Shown here piece after piece: positions 44,290 to 53,425 of a DNA stretch of 64,000 nt. Origin of the DNA: Hymenobacter sp. GOD-10R (lineage in GTDB: Bacteria; Bacteroidota; Bacteroidia; Cytophagales; Hymenobacteraceae). Every line of letters begins with the position of its first letter. Position 1 is the stretch's first letter. The notes beneath the pieces were generated by a model. That model saw nothing but the letters and a program-made list of their open reading frames with translations, was not told the origin of the DNA and ran no database searches. The translations under genes and the position numbers were made by a program. The DNA lies in the NCBI RefSeq assembly GCF_035609205.1, contig NZ_CP141184.1, positions 4,657,001 through 4,721,000 of the forward strand, given 5' to 3'.

Positions 44290-45767
44290 ATGCTACCGAT
44301 AAGTTCCTGCACCTGCCTCAGCAATCCGAAGAGCTCGAGCGTGCCGTGTTGGGGGCGATGATTACGAGCTCCAGCAGTTTACGCGACGCCCTGACCCTGC
44401 TTCGGGGTGGCGCAGAGGTATTCTACCACACCCCACACAAACACATCTTCAAGGCTATCCACGCCCTGAATAGCCAAGGCAAAGGCGTTGAATATGTCAC
44501 GCTCATGCAACAGCTGACCACTGACGGCAAGCTGGCCACAGCCGGGGGCTCTGCCTACGTCAAGGAGCTGATTTACCAGACCATCTACGGCCCGAGCGTC
44601 AAGGATTACTGCGAGTTCATGATTGCCCTGTGGAGTAAACGACGGGTGGCCGATACTATGCGGGTGCTGCTACAGGGCGCCAACGATCCGCGTAGCAACA
44701 TTCATGAATTACTAGCGGAGGCCTACACTCACATTCACCAGGTGCAGCAAGGCTTGCAGGTGAAAGGCCCGGTGGTGCTAACGGACGTTATTGACCCCGT
44801 GGCAGACGCCATCGAACAAGCGGCGGCTACCCCTGGTGGCATGACGGGCGTAACCAGTGGCCTCAAAAGCATCGATGACATGACGGGCGGCTGGCAGCCC
44901 TCCGATCTGATCATCATCGCGGCCCGCCCTGGCGTTGGCAAAACCAGTTTCGCCTTGGCCAACGCTGTGCCTGCGGCCTTAGCGGGTCAGCCCGGCGCCA
45001 TCTTCAACCTGGAGATGAACAATCTACAGATGGGGCGCAAGATGGTCGCCACCGAGCTAGGCGAGTACAGCACCAGCCAGCTGCAAAAGGGCTACTTCCC
45101 CTCGGGTGGCCTGGCGGAAGCGAAAACCATTCGGGAGCGGGCCGCCCGGTTGCGGAATGCCGAAATCTACCTAGACGAGACGCCGGGCCTAGAAATCAGC
45201 GAATTCCGTGGCAAAGCGGCCCGCCTCAAAGCCGACCACGGTATCTGCTGGATTATTGTCGACTACCTGCAGCTAATGACGGCCAACGGCAAAGGCAACC
45301 GCGAGCAGGAAATTGCCGCCATCAGTCGGGGCCTCAAGCTAACGGCCAAAGAACTCAACGTTCCCGTGCTAGCCCTCTCACAGCTCTCGCGGACCGTGGA
45401 GAGTCGGGGCGGCGAGAAAAAGCCGATCCTGTCGGACCTGCGCGAGTCGGGCGCCATTGAGCAGGATGCCGACGTGGTCGTGTTCCTCTACCGCCCCGAG
45501 TACCACGGCATCAAGCAGGATGAAATGGGCGGCTCAGTGGAAAACACCACGGATGTCATTTTCGCCAAGCACCGCAACGGCCCTCTGGGTGAAGTTACCC
45601 TAGGTTCGACCATGAAGAACGGGCGCTACTTCGATTTGGACATTGAGCCTTCGACACTGGCCACGCCGGAGCCAGCCCCTGTACCGGAGCAATTCGGTCC
45701 ACGCATCCTAGGACTACGCACGGCCGGCGCGAGTGAGTTCAGCGACCCAGGCGAGCCCCTTGAGTAG
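44286..45767 (+). CDS. dnaB: Replicative DNA helicase DnaB
   Basis: 493 residues, standard two-domain DnaB. N-terminal domain (QQSEELERAVLGAMITSSSS, HKHIFKAIHALNSQG), linker helix, and RecA-like domain with Walker A (IIAARPGVGKTSFALANAV), Walker B (CWIIVDYLQLMTANGKGNRE) and the motif LSQLSRTVESRGGEKKPILS (H4 region), plus ADVVVFLYRPEYH. Hexameric 5'-3' helicase that drives the fork. The element copy follows the initiator by an ATGA overlap and probably replaces host DnaB on the element's own origin. Confidence 0.96.
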   Translation: MNATDKFLHLPQQSEELERAVLGAMITSSSSLRDALTLLRGGAEVFYHTPHKHIFKAIHALNSQGKGVEYVTLMQQLTTDGKLATAGGSAYVKELIYQTIYGPSVKDYCEFMIALWSKRRVADTMRVLLQGANDPRSNIHELLAEAYTHIHQVQQGLQVKGPVVLTDVIDPVADAIEQAAATPGGMTGVTSGLKSIDDMTGGWQPSDLIIIAARPGVGKTSFALANAVPAALAGQPGAIFNLEMNNLQMGRKMVATELGEYSTSQLQKGYFPSGGLAEAKTIRERAARLRNAEIYLDETPGLEISEFRGKAARLKADHGICWIIVDYLQLMTANGKGNREQEIAAISRGLKLTAKELNVPVLALSQLSRTVESRGGEKKPILSDLRESGAIEQDADVVVFLYRPEYHGIKQDEMGGSVENTTDVIFAKHRNGPLGEVTLGSTMKNGRYFDLDIEPSTLATPEPAPVPEQFGPRILGLRTAGASEFSDPGEPLE

Positions 45768-45770
45768 CCC

Positions 45771-46301
45771 ATGGAACCAACGACGCTACCCCTGCCTACG
45801 GTGCCCGAAGTGTTCCGCACCGCTCACGTCGTAGCACCCACGGCGAGTCTACAAGCCATGCGCAGCACGCGCAAGATCCTACGCTCATTGGGCGCTGCCT
45901 GCCGCCGCATGCAAGCCGTCATCATGCTACGCTGCCAGCGCGCTGGTACCGTGGCCTTCGTGCACGGAAGTTGGGCCAACGCCAATGAATGGCAGCTATT
46001 ACTCGCCGAAGTCGACCAAGCTCTCGCCGCCCTACGCGCCGCCTGGCAGGAACTGAAAGACACGGAACACGCCGTGCAGGAGGTTTGCCGCACGTGGCGC
46101 GCGACACACGGTATTCCCGCCGACTTCCACTTGCACGAAGACACCGAAGAATTCTGGCTGCTGTACTGGCCGGCCGTGCAGGCCGCCCGCAGCCAATCCG
46201 ATGCGCTCATCGACACAGCGGTGCGGCAGTGGGGCGCGGCCTCTACTACCTACCTGCGCCTATTGCAAAGCAGCTACGCCAAGCCCCGCGTTTCGCGCTA
46301 A
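45771..46301 (+). CDS. Hypothetical protein, helical
   Basis: 176 residues, starting 3 bp after the DnaB stop. Largely alpha-helical (TRKILRSLGAACRRMQAVIM, ALAALRAAWQELKDTEHAVQ), with many Trp and Arg. No family recognised. Its place after the DnaB gene suggests a phage early protein. Confidence 0.6.
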   Translation: MEPTTLPLPTVPEVFRTAHVVAPTASLQAMRSTRKILRSLGAACRRMQAVIMLRCQRAGTVAFVHGSWANANEWQLLLAEVDQALAALRAAWQELKDTEHAVQEVCRTWRATHGIPADFHLHEDTEEFWLLYWPAVQAARSQSDALIDTAVRQWGAASTTYLRLLQSSYAKPRVSR

Positions 46302-46358
46302 CTCACGGACTATCAGATTTTACGGCAACTGCCTGAAAACCTCTTTATCCCTTCTCCC

Positions 46359-47213
46359 ATGCGGTACAAAGTGCTCACCAACATCAAGGCCGAAGACAAC
46401 CTAGCTCAGCTCTTCAACGCCTACCAACGCCAGCTGCACACGCTGGAATGTCTTTCCCTGCCCAACGAAAGCATGGGCGACTACCAAGCGTTACTACGTT
46501 CAGTTGCGTCCGACGCCCCGAGCGAGAGCGCCCAGCACGTATTCAACCATGCCGTGCCGCGCTTCTACGCGTTGCAGGTGCTGAGCAACTCGCTCACGGA
46601 CCTGCACAAGAACATCGGCTGGTGCATCAAAGCCCTGACCGAGTTCTTCGACCAGTACGACGGCGACCTCACGCGCTATGCCATCGAAACCCGCCTCAAG
46701 GTCGTTGACGAGTTCGGCAGTGACGACGAAACCGACTGGGAAGAAGATGGCTTCGACGAGAAAGGCCAGAAGTGGAAGGTTACCTACAAAGACGACGAGA
46801 AGACGCTGAAGCGCTATTCCCTGCATGCTGACTTGGAGCAGTATTTCAAGCAGGAGAACAGCTGCGGGGAGAAAATCGGCTCCAGTCACCCCGAAGACTT
46901 CGCCTACTTCTCTACCCTGGTCGAGAACGCCACCGACTTCAACAGCATGAAGTTTTTGCGCCAAGCCTTCGACGCCGAGCTCCCCCTCTACCGGCAGAAC
47001 GAAGCCGGTGACATGGTGCAACAGTCGCTGGGCGACGAAGTAGAAAACGAGCTCAACGAAGCCTTGCGTAATGAATCCATCGTGGGGTACTTCAACACAG
47101 TGTTGGAGCTCGCTCGCCAGGCCGCTATCACCTTCGTGTTTGCCACTACGGCCGACGACTACCGCAAGCTGCTCACCCAGCTGCAAGCCGTGCGGGACGT
47201 ATGCCCTAGCTAG
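46359..47213 (+). CDS. Hypothetical element protein, acidic
   Basis: 284 residues, acidic (DEFGSDDETDWEEDGFDEKG). Helical throughout (LHTLECLSLPNESMGDYQAL, NSLTDLHKNIGWCIKALTEF). No motif recognised. Codon use matches the neighbouring element genes. Spacing of 57 bp after the preceding gene suggests the same transcript. Confidence 0.65.
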   Translation: MRYKVLTNIKAEDNLAQLFNAYQRQLHTLECLSLPNESMGDYQALLRSVASDAPSESAQHVFNHAVPRFYALQVLSNSLTDLHKNIGWCIKALTEFFDQYDGDLTRYAIETRLKVVDEFGSDDETDWEEDGFDEKGQKWKVTYKDDEKTLKRYSLHADLEQYFKQENSCGEKIGSSHPEDFAYFSTLVENATDFNSMKFLRQAFDAELPLYRQNEAGDMVQQSLGDEVENELNEALRNESIVGYFNTVLELARQAAITFVFATTADDYRKLLTQLQAVRDVCPS

Positions 47214-47228
47214 TCGACTTCAGACTAC

Positions 47229-47489
47229 TTACAGGTTGGTGGGCAGCCCGGAGCCCACCAACATCTGGCACTTTCGGCTATGCCGCCCAAGGTGCGCGAT
47301 ATGGACATAGTGCGCTTCATACGACTCCAGGGCGGCAAGGGTCGGCTCGGTGGGCAATGCACGATATGAGCGGTGCTTGGCGTGACGTACTGGGGCGACG
47401 AGGGTGCATTGCACGACCAGCACCAACAAGAACAAAAGGACCAACACCGCCAACAAGCGGTAGGTCCACGATAACGCCAAGGTCTGCAT
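47229..47489 (-). CDS. Small single-pass membrane protein
   Basis: 86 residues on the minus strand, against the direction of the neighbours. One strong membrane helix (RLLAVLVLLFLLVLVVQC) near the N-terminus and a basic soluble tail. Convergent with the gene at 46359, and its start region faces the hairpin/repeat area at 47.6 kb. No family recognised; a lysogeny- or surface-type function is possible but unsupported. Confidence 0.45.
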   Translation of the reverse strand: MQTLALSWTYRLLAVLVLLFLLVLVVQCTLVAPVRHAKHRSYRALPTEPTLAALESYEAHYVHIAHLGRHSRKCQMLVGSGLPTNL

Positions 47490-47625
47490 CGGAGATGGCT
47501 GGTGCGTGAAGCCTTAAGGTAGATCGCATCTAGCTTATAACCAACGCCATCACTGTTGAATACCAACAAACCGCAACAGTAGCGAAAACTACTTAGCTCT
47601 CTTTGGGTGCATACTCAAGAAAGTA

Positions 47626-47948
47626 AAGGGGTATCGCAAAACGCGATACCCCTTACGATCAGCAGTGCCTAGAAAGTACTTGAGCAAAGGGCATATCTGG
47701 TAGATATACCCTTGGTAGAACGAATAGGCTTCACCATCCCACGTCGACATTTACAGGAACACAACAGGAATAAACACGCCCACCATAGCCGAGGAAAGCC
47801 TAAGGCTGTTGCGGCGTTTACAGGCATATAACAGGCATAGAATGACCCTTTGCCCTCCTATAAATAACAGAGATCAACAGCAAAAACGGGTGGCCTTTGT
47901 AGGAACCAGCTGTAGTCCAGCAAAGGGCATAACGAAATGGTATACCCT
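47626..47948. repeat. Three hairpins of the AGGGYAT family, copies 2-4
   Basis: Copy 2 (47626-47654) is a perfect 12-bp stem AAGGGGTATCGC with loop AAAAC. Copy 3 (47685-47715) is AAGGGCATATC with loop TGGTA. Copy 4 (47924-47948) is AGGGCATAAC with loop GAAAT. All pair AGGG(T/C)AT with ATACCCT. They lie in about 470 bp without a gene, upstream of the TGCTAA array. They may be transcription or RNA-structural elements of the element's control region. Confidence 0.6.
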
Positions 47949-47968
47949 CACCGTGGGTGGCCCCTAGG

Positions 47969-48171
47969 TTGCTAAGGTTTGCTAAGGTGCAGCGACCTCA
48001 AATGCTAAGAAATGCTAAGATTTTCGACTCGACATGCTAACAAATGCTAACATTTTTTCGACTGTAGCCGGGTTGGCTCTTTCCTGTTTCAGTCGGCTCC
48101 CACCCTTACGCACGAACGCGTCATGGGCAGACGCATGCTGACATTTTTCTAACAAGTGTTAACACTTGTTA
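47969..48171. promoter_or_regulatory. TGCTAA repeat array and 22-bp palindrome
   Basis: Six TGCTAA boxes occur at 47970, 47980, 48003, 48013, 48035 and 48045, i.e. three pairs with 10-bp period, pairs 32-33 bp apart. The second and third pairs are each followed by ATTTT(TT)CGACT. A perfect 22-bp palindrome (half-site TAACAAGTGTT) sits at 48150-48171, about 95 bp upstream of the next gene. It looks like an operator or replication/partition region; which of these is not known. Confidence 0.65.
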
Positions 48172-48266
48172 ACGCATGAAAGGCATAGCTCCGGGAACAC
48201 AACGGAAACCGAATGCCGGTTTACCTCGCCTCATCTCGTTTATAAATTCCCCTCACCAGCTCGCTC

Positions 48267-48956
48267 ATGATAAACCTTGTCGACAGCGTCGGCCCCTACG
48301 AATTAGCCTCTTCCTGGCACGAAGTCACCACACGCCAGTACTGCGCGTTGGCTGCCCTTACCGACTCGACCATGGAGCATGCCGCCGCCTGCCTGGTAGG
48401 CCGACCGGTGGAGCCCAGCGAGTCGGTGCTAGCGGCCTTGGCTTTCCTTCGCACCGAGCCACCGACCACCGGTGGTCCCGCCTACCCACTGGACCTAGGG
48501 CAAGAAACGTACGTGCAGGCGGAGCAGCTGCGCATGCTAGCCTCTGGTCAACCATTGCCCTCGTGCTTCGGCCAGCTCTACGGTCTCTTCGTGGCCCAGC
48601 AGCAGCCAGGCGTCGATGGCTTCGATCAGCAGGTGGCCACCGACCTCGGCGCCGCTTGTCTTGCGTGGCCAATCACCGACACCTACCCCGCCGTGCGGCA
48701 TTGCCTGTCGGAGCTACAGCGACTCACGACGCAGTACGCCAAGCTAGCTGAGCCTTGCCTGTGCGTGCAGTGCCGACAGCCGCGGCCGGCGCAGGCTAGC
48801 CAGTTGGCGCTTCCGGGCTACGCGCTCGTCATCGGCATCATCGCCGATAAGCTAGGCACGGATCCGTTGGCCGTTGCGGCTTGGTCGGCCGATACCGTCT
48901 ACCAGCACCTACTGCAGGAGCGTCTGGATCATGAGCAGCAGGTAGGGCTCGCTTAG
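48267..48956 (+). CDS. Hypothetical phage protein, possibly a tail assembly chaperone
   Basis: 229 residues from the ATG at 48267. The opening ELASSWHEVTTRQYCALAAL resembles small tail-assembly proteins of Bacteroidota phages that precede the tape measure; the C-terminal part (IIADKLGTDPLAVAAWSADT) fits such a helical domain. An overlapping frame (48176-48751) is Arg-rich and not plausible. It lies upstream of the terminase remnant and tape measure. Assigned with modest confidence. Confidence 0.55.
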   Translation: MINLVDSVGPYELASSWHEVTTRQYCALAALTDSTMEHAAACLVGRPVEPSESVLAALAFLRTEPPTTGGPAYPLDLGQETYVQAEQLRMLASGQPLPSCFGQLYGLFVAQQQPGVDGFDQQVATDLGAACLAWPITDTYPAVRHCLSELQRLTTQYAKLAEPCLCVQCRQPRPAQASQLALPGYALVIGIIADKLGTDPLAVAAWSADTVYQHLLQERLDHEQQVGLA

Positions 48957-49060
48957 CTGGTGGGGAGTTTCCCGACCAATACGCGCGCGTACATGCGCGT
49001 GCGCGTACTGTTGTCGAAAAGGGTACTTACCCCGATTCAGAAAATAAGACAAAAGCGGCA

Positions 49061-49372
49061 TTGCTCGCTGGTTATGCCACCTCAGGTGCTGGGCAAGAAG
49101 GGCACCGATTGCTGAAAAATGCTGAAATTCGGGCTGCTGTTGATGAGCGTATGAGTACCCTTGCTATGAGCGCGGAAGAGGTGGTGCAGCGCATGAGCGA
49201 GGCAGCTAGCATCCTTCTAAATGAGCACTTTACGATTAAAAAAGCACAGGACTACGAGCAAGAACACGTCACCATTGGCGAGCTGGCACAGCGCAAAGAG
49301 GGTGAAATTGACTTTATCCGGGAATTTCTGGCGCGCACGTACCCGAGGTACAAGTGTGCTACCGGCCATTAG
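49061..49372 (+). pseudogene. Terminase small subunit remnant
   Basis: The frame contains ALLAGYATSGAGQEGHRLLK then EIRAAVDERMSTLAMSAEEV, typical of the N-terminal half of small terminase proteins, but without a normal start: it opens from a TTG at 49061, while the frame remains open upstream to an EFPDQYAR stretch at 48962. The C-terminal part (NEHFTIKKAQDYEQEHVTIG) is short. No terminase large gene follows. It may be a degraded gene or a short regulatory version. Confidence 0.55.
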
Positions 49373-49546
49373 CGCCCCGCAGAGGTGTTGGGTTAGTTTC
49401 CACTTGTTACCATGTCTACGCGCGCATCTGATTATCATTTGCTTGTGTTATTCCCCGCCCTAGGATTCAGCCGAAGATTGCCGAGAGGTTTCGTGTGTGG
49501 TATTGGGTAGGGTTTGCTAGCTTTAGCAAACCTCAAGCTTATACCT

Positions 49547-49834
49547 ATGCGCTATCAATTTCGAGAGGAGAGTTATCAAGGCAGAACCATTCGCTTCATA
49601 AAGGCCATTGGTGTAAACAGCGACGGGCTAGCGATGGCACCGGCTTATGTAATGAACGTGATGAAATATATAAGCACTAAAGAGCCCGATATAATTGTGA
49701 TAGGTATGATAGGGTATAGCGGTACCTCTTCGTCGACAAGTGACGCTTTTACGGCTGCGTTTTTAAAGCAGTACCGCCGATTGCCAGATCATTATTACGC
49801 GTGGAAAGAGGCAGCGATAGAAGATCAATCATAA
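49547..49834 (+). CDS. Hypothetical protein
   Basis: 95 residues from MRYQFREESYQGRTIRFIKA. It has a hydrophobic strand IIVIGMIGYSGTSSST and an aromatic-rich C-terminus (YRRLPDHYYAWKEAAIED). No family recognised. A hairpin (GGGTTTGCTA-GCTT-TAGCAAACCT) at about 49510-49533 precedes it. Confidence 0.5.
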   Translation: MRYQFREESYQGRTIRFIKAIGVNSDGLAMAPAYVMNVMKYISTKEPDIIVIGMIGYSGTSSSTSDAFTAAFLKQYRRLPDHYYAWKEAAIEDQS

Positions 49835-49940
49835 AACCCTGCTAGCTCATTAGCCACAAAGCCATAGGGATCACTAATTTCCCGCCCCGCCTGTAACCCA
49901 CAAACTACCTGCCTGCACCTAGGTGTTGCACCTTGCAGGC

Positions 49941-52829
49941 ATGGCAACCACAGAAGAGAGGATCCTACTTCGTGTCGACATCGACTATAACGACAAGCGG
50001 ATACAGGAACTGACGAAGTCGATTCGCGAGGCCAAGCAGGCATCGGCCGACCTAGACAAGCAGGCGAAGGCCGGCAAGATTTCGCAGGACGAAGCCGACC
50101 GGGGCATGCAGCGGTACGCGAACGACGTGCGGATCATGGGCCAAGAAGTGAGTTTGCTCAACAGGCTCAACGATGCCCAGCGCGTAGCTAACCTAGCGGC
50201 CGCGGGTAGCTATGATCAGCTCCGGGCGAGGGCGCGTCTACTTACGGCGCAGCTCAACGCGATGGGCGAGGAACAGCGCGAGAATACAGAAGAAGGCAAG
50301 GCGTTAACGGCCGAGCTCCGGGAAACCAACGATGCCCTAGCAGCTGGCAGCAAAAAGGTTGGTGACTTCAAAGGCCGACTGTTCGAGTACGGCGACTCCA
50401 TCAAAGAAGCGCTACGCGGCACAGGTCAGTTTGGCAACAGCGTAGTAGGCCTAGCCGACAACTTCAGCGGCAAGCTTACCAAAGGGCTAGAAATCGGCAA
50501 AACGGCATTCGGTAGCTTCAACCGGGTACTAGCTACCAGCGTTATCGGCATTGTTATTCTCGCCCTCGGCACACTCTACACGTTCCTGACGCGCACGCAA
50601 GCCGGTATGGACTTCGTGGAACGGAAAACGAAGGCCGTGAATGTAGTCTTTGGCGTACTCGTGGATAAGATTGCGCCCATCGGGCAAGCCTTGCTCAAAG
50701 CCTTTACCGACCCGAAGCAAGCCATAAGCGACCTGGTAGACTTCATCGAGCAAAACCTGAGCAACCGCCTCGCTTCTTTCGGCGTGCTGCTAGAAGCCAT
50801 TCAGGAGCGCGACTTTTCCAAGTTGGCCGATGGGGCGGTGCAGCTCGCCACCGGCATTACCAACGCCACCGACAAGGCCAAGGCGTTCGGCTCGGAAGTC
50901 AGCAACGCGGCCAAAGCCGGGGAACAGATTGCGACGACCTTACAGCGCATTCGAGATGCGGAAACCCAAGTCGAGTTGCAACAGAAACGCAATGAGGCGC
51001 AAATTGAAAAACTGAAGTTCGCTGCCGAAGATGTGACCAAGGCCACGGGCGTGCGCATTCAGGCCGCCCAACAGGCGTTTTCTTTGGAGCAGCAGACGAC
51101 ACAGGTTACGCTCAACTTGCAGCAGTTGCGCGTCGATGCGCTCAAGCGCGAAGCTAGCTTGCACAGCCAAACCGCCGCCCAGCGGAGGGAAATAGCCGAG
51201 GAAGAGGGTAAGCTCGCTGACATTACCAAGAACAGCCTGACGCGGCAAATCGAGCTAAACAACAAGATCAACGAAATCCGCAACTCGGCCGCACAGGCTG
51301 CCCAGCAAGCCAACGACAAGGCGCTGGAGTTGCGACGTGGGCAGTTGAAACTAGAGAATGATTTGATCGACCAGCAGCTCCGTAAGGTGCGCGCTGGCAG
51401 TGAGGAGGAACTACGCTTGCTAGAGCAAAAGCTTGTGAACTCGCGCACGATCGAGCTGACGCAAAAAGACTTGACCAACAAGCAAAAGCAACTCATTGAT
51501 ACTAAGTACGAGAATGACAAAGCGCAGCTAGAAACGGACTTCGCCAAGAAGCGCCTGGAGGGCCAAGCGCAGGCTGCTGTTGACGAAATAACAGCCCGCC
51601 TTACCGCCGTACGCCAAGGCTCCGACGAAGAGCTAGCTGCGCAACAGCAGCTCATTGAAAAGCAGCGAGCGCAGCAGATCGCCGCCCTCAACGACCAGGA
51701 AAGCAACGAAGCTAAGGCAAGGCTGATTAATGCCCAAGCCGACCAACAGCAGCAGGAACTTCTGTACAACAACCGCCTGAGAGCGGTGCAGGACTTCTAC
51801 CAGCAGGAACGCAACGAACTAGAGCAGGCGCGGGCCGGTGGCTTGGTGACGGAAGAACAGTACCAGCAGCTACTATTTCAGCAGGAGTTAGGCGCCACCG
51901 CCGCCCGTAAACAGGTAGCCGAGACATTCAAGAAGGATGCTAGTGGCATTGACCAAGAGCTTACCGAACTGCGCATACGTAATCTAGAGCGGGTCACAAC
52001 GAAAGAGCGCGAAGAAGCACAGAAGAGGGCTGAACTCACCGCACAATTTGCTCAACTGGTGGGTAACTACTTCTCAGATGTGCTTCAGCAAACGGATAGT
52101 TCCTTGCGTGACTTTGCCAATGCAGCCCTCTTGATGTTGGTCAACGAGGTGGAGAAGACAGTGATTGCGGCCCAGATCAAAATCCTGGTTCAGGCTTTTT
52201 CTTCTGCAGACTCTATTGCCACCTTCGGCGCGGCTGGTGGTTTTCGTGCAGCAGCCATTATCGCCGGGCTTACCGCTGCAACAGCTCCGTTAAAAGCAGC
52301 CCTAACCCAGTCACCATCTAGCGGCACTAGCTTCGCCGAAGGTGGTGCAATCAAAGGCCCAGGCACTGGTACCAGTGATTCTATACCGGCCTATGGCCCA
52401 GGTAATGATACTGGCTTACCGATCTACCGCTTAAGCAACGGAGAGCACATACTAACAGCTGAAGAGGTACGCAAGGCAGGCGGGCACCAAGCTGTTGAGC
52501 AAATGCGCGCGCAGTTGCGCAATCAACAGCAGCCGGCGTTGATGACGTCTTTATCAAACTTGGCCGGCCCACAAACCCGTTTTGCTAACGGCGGGCCAAT
52601 TGCGAGCCCAATGCTTCAGCCGACACAGGATGGTGGCTATTGGATGCGCCAGCAGGCTCAGCAAGCAAGCGGCGTGATTGATTATGAAAAGCTAGGAGAA
52701 ACCCTAGCTAGACACGTTCCGGACGTAATTGATGTGCGCAACTTGCTTAGAGCCGTGGATAAACACCTGGAGCCACGCGTAAAATCGACCTTGGGTAAGA
52801 GGAAGCCTACCAATCCTTTCCAGTCGTAG
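49941..52829 (+). CDS. Phage tail tape-measure protein
   Basis: 962 residues from the ATG at 49941. N-terminal coiled coil (DKRIQELTKSIREAKQASAD), hydrophobic segment VIGIVILALGTLYTFLTR at about 197-215, long helical and coiled-coil middle with repeated LRRGQLKLENDL-like and EEELRLLEQKL runs, a second hydrophobic block (AAIIAGLTAATAPLKAALT), and a Gly-rich end FAEGGAIKGPGTGTSDSIPA ... GEHILTAEEVRKAGGHQ typical of tape measures. It sets the tail length in long-tailed phages. No tail-tube, baseplate or head gene accompanies it. The DUF4468 gene overlaps its 3' end on the opposite strand. Confidence 0.9.
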   Translation: MATTEERILLRVDIDYNDKRIQELTKSIREAKQASADLDKQAKAGKISQDEADRGMQRYANDVRIMGQEVSLLNRLNDAQRVANLAAAGSYDQLRARARLLTAQLNAMGEEQRENTEEGKALTAELRETNDALAAGSKKVGDFKGRLFEYGDSIKEALRGTGQFGNSVVGLADNFSGKLTKGLEIGKTAFGSFNRVLATSVIGIVILALGTLYTFLTRTQAGMDFVERKTKAVNVVFGVLVDKIAPIGQALLKAFTDPKQAISDLVDFIEQNLSNRLASFGVLLEAIQERDFSKLADGAVQLATGITNATDKAKAFGSEVSNAAKAGEQIATTLQRIRDAETQVELQQKRNEAQIEKLKFAAEDVTKATGVRIQAAQQAFSLEQQTTQVTLNLQQLRVDALKREASLHSQTAAQRREIAEEEGKLADITKNSLTRQIELNNKINEIRNSAAQAAQQANDKALELRRGQLKLENDLIDQQLRKVRAGSEEELRLLEQKLVNSRTIELTQKDLTNKQKQLIDTKYENDKAQLETDFAKKRLEGQAQAAVDEITARLTAVRQGSDEELAAQQQLIEKQRAQQIAALNDQESNEAKARLINAQADQQQQELLYNNRLRAVQDFYQQERNELEQARAGGLVTEEQYQQLLFQQELGATAARKQVAETFKKDASGIDQELTELRIRNLERVTTKEREEAQKRAELTAQFAQLVGNYFSDVLQQTDSSLRDFANAALLMLVNEVEKTVIAAQIKILVQAFSSADSIATFGAAGGFRAAAIIAGLTAATAPLKAALTQSPSSGTSFAEGGAIKGPGTGTSDSIPAYGPGNDTGLPIYRLSNGEHILTAEEVRKAGGHQAVEQMRAQLRNQQQPALMTSLSNLAGPQTRFANGGPIASPMLQPTQDGGYWMRQQAQQASGVIDYEKLGETLARHVPDVIDVRNLLRAVDKHLEPRVKSTLGKRKPTNPFQS

Positions 52830-53382
52830 TCTCCGCTTGCTGCAACGAAGCAATGATCTTCGCCACAGCTTCACCCGTGGCGTCACTTAAGGTTTTAATG
52901 TATTGATTTGGCTCTCCCTTTCGATTGTACATGCCCTTCATGCTCAATGTCTCTTCTAGCGCTTTTGGCTTCGTGTACTCCTCCTCTGTGTAGCCGATAA
53001 TGCTAGCTTTCGTAGGATTGAACACGAGTCTGTCTTGCAGATCAGAAAGCACATAGCGGTACCGGCCATCTTTGGTACTCAGGATTAAGGTAAACCAGAC
53101 GTTCCGCAGGATGGGTTTGTCGATTGGCGCGAAGCCTTTCACCACCAGCGAGTGGTCGGGAGCGTCGGTTAACTGAAGCGGGTCTTTCGTGGTCTGAAAG
53201 CGACGCACCGCCCACTCCCGGGCCCGGGCATACAACTCTTCTTTCGTGGCATTCGGCACCTGCACCACGCTGGTATAGGTAATCTTGTGGGTGGCCGAGT
53301 CAAGGGGCAAGCCTGCTAAGGTTTGGGCTTGGGTAGCATGAAGGGTAAGTAAGAATAAGGCGATAGCTAGTAAGGTTTTCAT
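52807..53382 (-). CDS. DUF4468 exported protein
   Basis: 191 residues with a signal peptide (MKTLLAIALFLLTLHATQAQ). DUF4468 pattern: HKITYTSVVQVPNATKEELY, ARAREWAVRRFQTTKDPLQL, and LSDLQDRLVFNPTKASI. A Bacteroidota family with TonB-dependent-like secretion signals but no known activity. It is on the minus strand and its last 23 bp overlap the tape-measure 3' end, so it is a cargo-type gene in the element. Confidence 0.88.
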   Translation of the reverse strand: MKTLLAIALFLLTLHATQAQTLAGLPLDSATHKITYTSVVQVPNATKEELYARAREWAVRRFQTTKDPLQLTDAPDHSLVVKGFAPIDKPILRNVWFTLILSTKDGRYRYVLSDLQDRLVFNPTKASIIGYTEEEYTKPKALEETLSMKGMYNRKGEPNQYIKTLSDATGEAVAKIIASLQQAETTTGKDW

Positions 53383-53425
53383 AGAGGAAAGCTACTGAAC
53401 AAAATGCAAGTAACCAGTTCGACCC

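Noticed and set aside
47225..47569. A longer minus-strand frame overlapping the small membrane protein
   Set aside because: It is Cys- and Ser-rich in a shifted frame, whereas the 47229-47489 frame has a clean membrane helix.
48176..48751. A 191-codon open frame overlapping the gene at 48267
   Set aside because: Its product is extremely Arg-, Pro- and His-rich with no fold pattern, while the 48267 frame gives a normal protein; it is a high-GC shadow.
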